Positions 62,648-64,000 of a DNA stretch of 64,000 bases are shown here, one piece after another. This stretch comes from Streptomyces parvus (GTDB lineage: Bacteria; Actinomycetota; Actinomycetes; Streptomycetales; Streptomycetaceae), in NCBI RefSeq assembly GCF_014648875.1, contig NZ_BMRY01000004.1:186001-250000 (forward strand), given 5' to 3'. The notes beneath the pieces were generated by a model. It saw nothing but the letters and a program-made list of their open reading frames with translations. It was not told where the DNA came from and made no database searches. Each line of letters begins with the position of its first letter. The first letter of the stretch is position 1. The position numbers and the translations under genes were made by a program.

Positions 62648-64000
62648 GTGAGAACCACACTCGTCCGCCGAGGTGTGGGTGCCGTTCTGCCCCTGGCTCT
62701 GGCCGGGGCGATGGGCGTCGCGCTGCTCGCGCAGCCGGCCCAGGCGCAGCCGAACTCCCCTTCGGCCGCCACGGCATCGAACGCGTCGCAACCGTCCCGC
62801 CCCGCCGGTACGGCCGACCCCGCGCCGCAGGCGCAGCAGTCCCCCGCGACGGACACCGGCCACCGGACCGAGGACCGGCGACCGGCGTCCCAACTCCCCC
62901 CGCTGAGCGCCGACAAGTCCCCCCTCAGGGAGGCGTACGACGACCACGACGCCCCGAAGAAGCAGGGCCTCGCCAAGAAGCCCTCGGCGAAGGCGGCCGC
63001 CGCGTGCGACCCGGCCGACTTCACCGGCCGCACCGGGGCCGAACTGGTGCGGCAGATAAAGGCGTCCACGACCGACTGCGTCAACACGCTGTTCAGCCTG
63101 ACCGGAAGCAACGCCCAACTGGCCTTCCGTGAGGCCCAGATGGTCACCGTGGCCTACGCGCTGCGCGACAACGCCGCCTACTACCCGGGCGACGGGAGCA
63201 CCGGCACCCCGCAGCTCGTGCTCTACCTCCGCGCCGGGTACTACGTGCAGTGGTACAACCCGGATGTCGTCGGACCGTACGGCAGCGCCCTGCGGACCGC
63301 CATCCGCTCGGGCCTCGACAGCTTCTTCGCGAGCCCCCGGTCGCGTGACGTCACCGACGAGAACGGCGAGACGCTGTCCGAGGCGGTCATCCTGATCGAC
63401 AGCGCCCAGGAGAACGCCCGCTATCTCGCCGTCGTCAAGCGGATGCTGGCGGACTACGACTCCTCCTGGAACGACTTCTCGCGGATGCTCGCCGCGGTCA
63501 ACAGCGTGTACACGGTGACCTTCCGGGGCCACCAGGTGCCGGAGTTCGTCAGCGCCGTCGAGGCGGACCCGAGCGTCATCGACTCCCTGCACCGCTTCGC
63601 CGCCGACCACCTCTCCCTCCTCGGCGGCGACCACGCGTACCTCGCCTCCAACGCCGGGCGGGAGCTGGGCCGTTTCCTCCAGTACCCGAGCCTGCGGGGC
63701 AAGGCCCGGCCCCTGGCCACCGACCTGCTCGGCCGGAGCTCCATCACCGGCCCCACCGCCGCGCTCTGGGTGGGCATAGCGGAGATGGCCGACTACTACG
63801 ACAAGGCGAACTGCTCCGCGTACGGCGTCTGCGACCTTCAGGAACGCCTCAAGCGGGAGGTCCTGCCGGTCCGCCACACGTGCAGCCCCGGCATCCGCAT
63901 CCTCGCCCAGCAGATGACCTCCGCCGAACTGAGCGCGTCCTGCACCAGCCTCATCGAGCAGGACGCCTACTTCCACCGGATCGCCAAGGACGACGGCCCG
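62648..64000 (+). CDS. secreted collagenase, peptidase M9 family (3' end outside window)
   Basis: The first 451 residues of a secreted collagenase. A signal peptide covers about residues 1-33 (LPLALAGAMGVALLAQPAQA). After a Pro/Ser/Thr-rich linker, the M9 activator domain begins near residue 120: DFTGRTGAELVRQIKASTTD, then REAQMVTVAYALRDNAAYYP, RSGLDSFFASPRSRDVT, FRGHQVPEFVSAVEADPSVI, SNAGRELGRFLQY and AEMADYYDKANCSAYGVCDL. The zinc HExxH lies beyond the window end. GTG at 62648 has GGGAGG upstream. It would cut triple-helical collagen outside the cell and feed peptides to the adjacent transporter and peptidase. Confidence 0.95.
   Translation, partial: MRTTLVRRGVGAVLPLALAGAMGVALLAQPAQAQPNSPSAATASNASQPSRPAGTADPAPQAQQSPATDTGHRTEDRRPASQLPPLSADKSPLREAYDDHDAPKKQGLAKKPSAKAAAACDPADFTGRTGAELVRQIKASTTDCVNTLFSLTGSNAQLAFREAQMVTVAYALRDNAAYYPGDGSTGTPQLVLYLRAGYYVQWYNPDVVGPYGSALRTAIRSGLDSFFASPRSRDVTDENGETLSEAVILIDSAQENARYLAVVKRMLADYDSSWNDFSRMLAAVNSVYTVTFRGHQVPEFVSAVEADPSVIDSLHRFAADHLSLLGGDHAYLASNAGRELGRFLQYPSLRGKARPLATDLLGRSSITGPTAALWVGIAEMADYYDKANCSAYGVCDLQERLKREVLPVRHTCSPGIRILAQQMTSAELSASCTSLIEQDAYFHRIAKDDGP

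Overview
The window is chromosomal DNA from a high-GC actinomycete, almost certainly Streptomyces or a close relative. The evidence is strong third-position G/C bias, GTG starts, frequent ATGA/GTGA gene overlaps, LAL-type LuxR regulators, a mycothiol-superfamily DinB/DUF664 pair, and the XRE–ImmA/IrrE–MAB_1171c-type cassette typical of that group. No tRNA, rRNA or CRISPR array was seen. All assignments come from reading motifs and translated sequence by eye.

Layout. 1-3 kb: a leftward sugar/polyol operon (PfkB kinase, GMC oxidoreductase, aldo/keto reductase cut by the window edge). 3-5.6 kb: a secreted alpha-amylase (GH13 with CBM25 and CBM20) with a strong terminator; it shares a LacI-type-looking motif with the pfkB upstream region. 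5.6-10 kb: a decayed zone with two DinB/DUF664 genes, a third deleted copy and two IS5-family transposase wrecks. 10-19 kb: two divergent full-length LAL LuxR regulators, a chain of short ORFs that look like remnants, an HxlR regulator, a broken two-domain flavin oxidoreductase, and an orphan LuxR tail carrying a perfect 26-bp inverted repeat. 19-30 kb: an aldehyde dehydrogenase and ABM-domain protein, then a mostly leftward catabolic set (two Gal80-like Gfo/Idh proteins, alpha/beta hydrolase, quinone-type reductase, MBL hydrolase, zinc alcohol dehydrogenase, aldo/keto reductase) divergent from a MarR gene whose promoter carries two copies of a palindrome.

30-35 kb: IS and GH3 beta-glucosidase relics, then a leftward XRE / ImmA-IrrE / membrane protein / cytochrome P450 operon. 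35-43 kb: a poly-gamma-glutamate (PGA) capsule locus (pgsB with an unusual nine-hexapeptide repeat tail, pgsC, capA/pgsA, an NlpC/P60 hydrolase, a double-Cache/HAMP membrane protein and a lipoprotein). 43-45 kb: a fused exonuclease-BRCT-TerD protein.

45.3-64 kb is the most coherent system: a collagen and hydroxyproline utilisation island. A secreted M9 collagenase (truncated by the window end) would cut collagen. A five-gene oligopeptide ABC transporter would import the peptides and an M24 Xaa-Pro aminopeptidase would split them. Hydroxyproline 2-epimerase, a three-subunit D-hydroxyproline dehydrogenase, a DHDPS-family deaminase and alpha-ketoglutarate semialdehyde dehydrogenase would take trans-4-hydroxyproline to alpha-ketoglutarate. 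A 3-hydroxyproline dehydratase-like protein plus a pyrroline-2-carboxylate reductase-like protein would handle the 3-hydroxy isomer. A GntR/FCD regulator sits in the middle. A 9-bp motif (CAATGTCAC or a one-mismatch variant) occurs in front of the regulator and of all the transcription units I infer, including the collagenase, which suggests one regulon.
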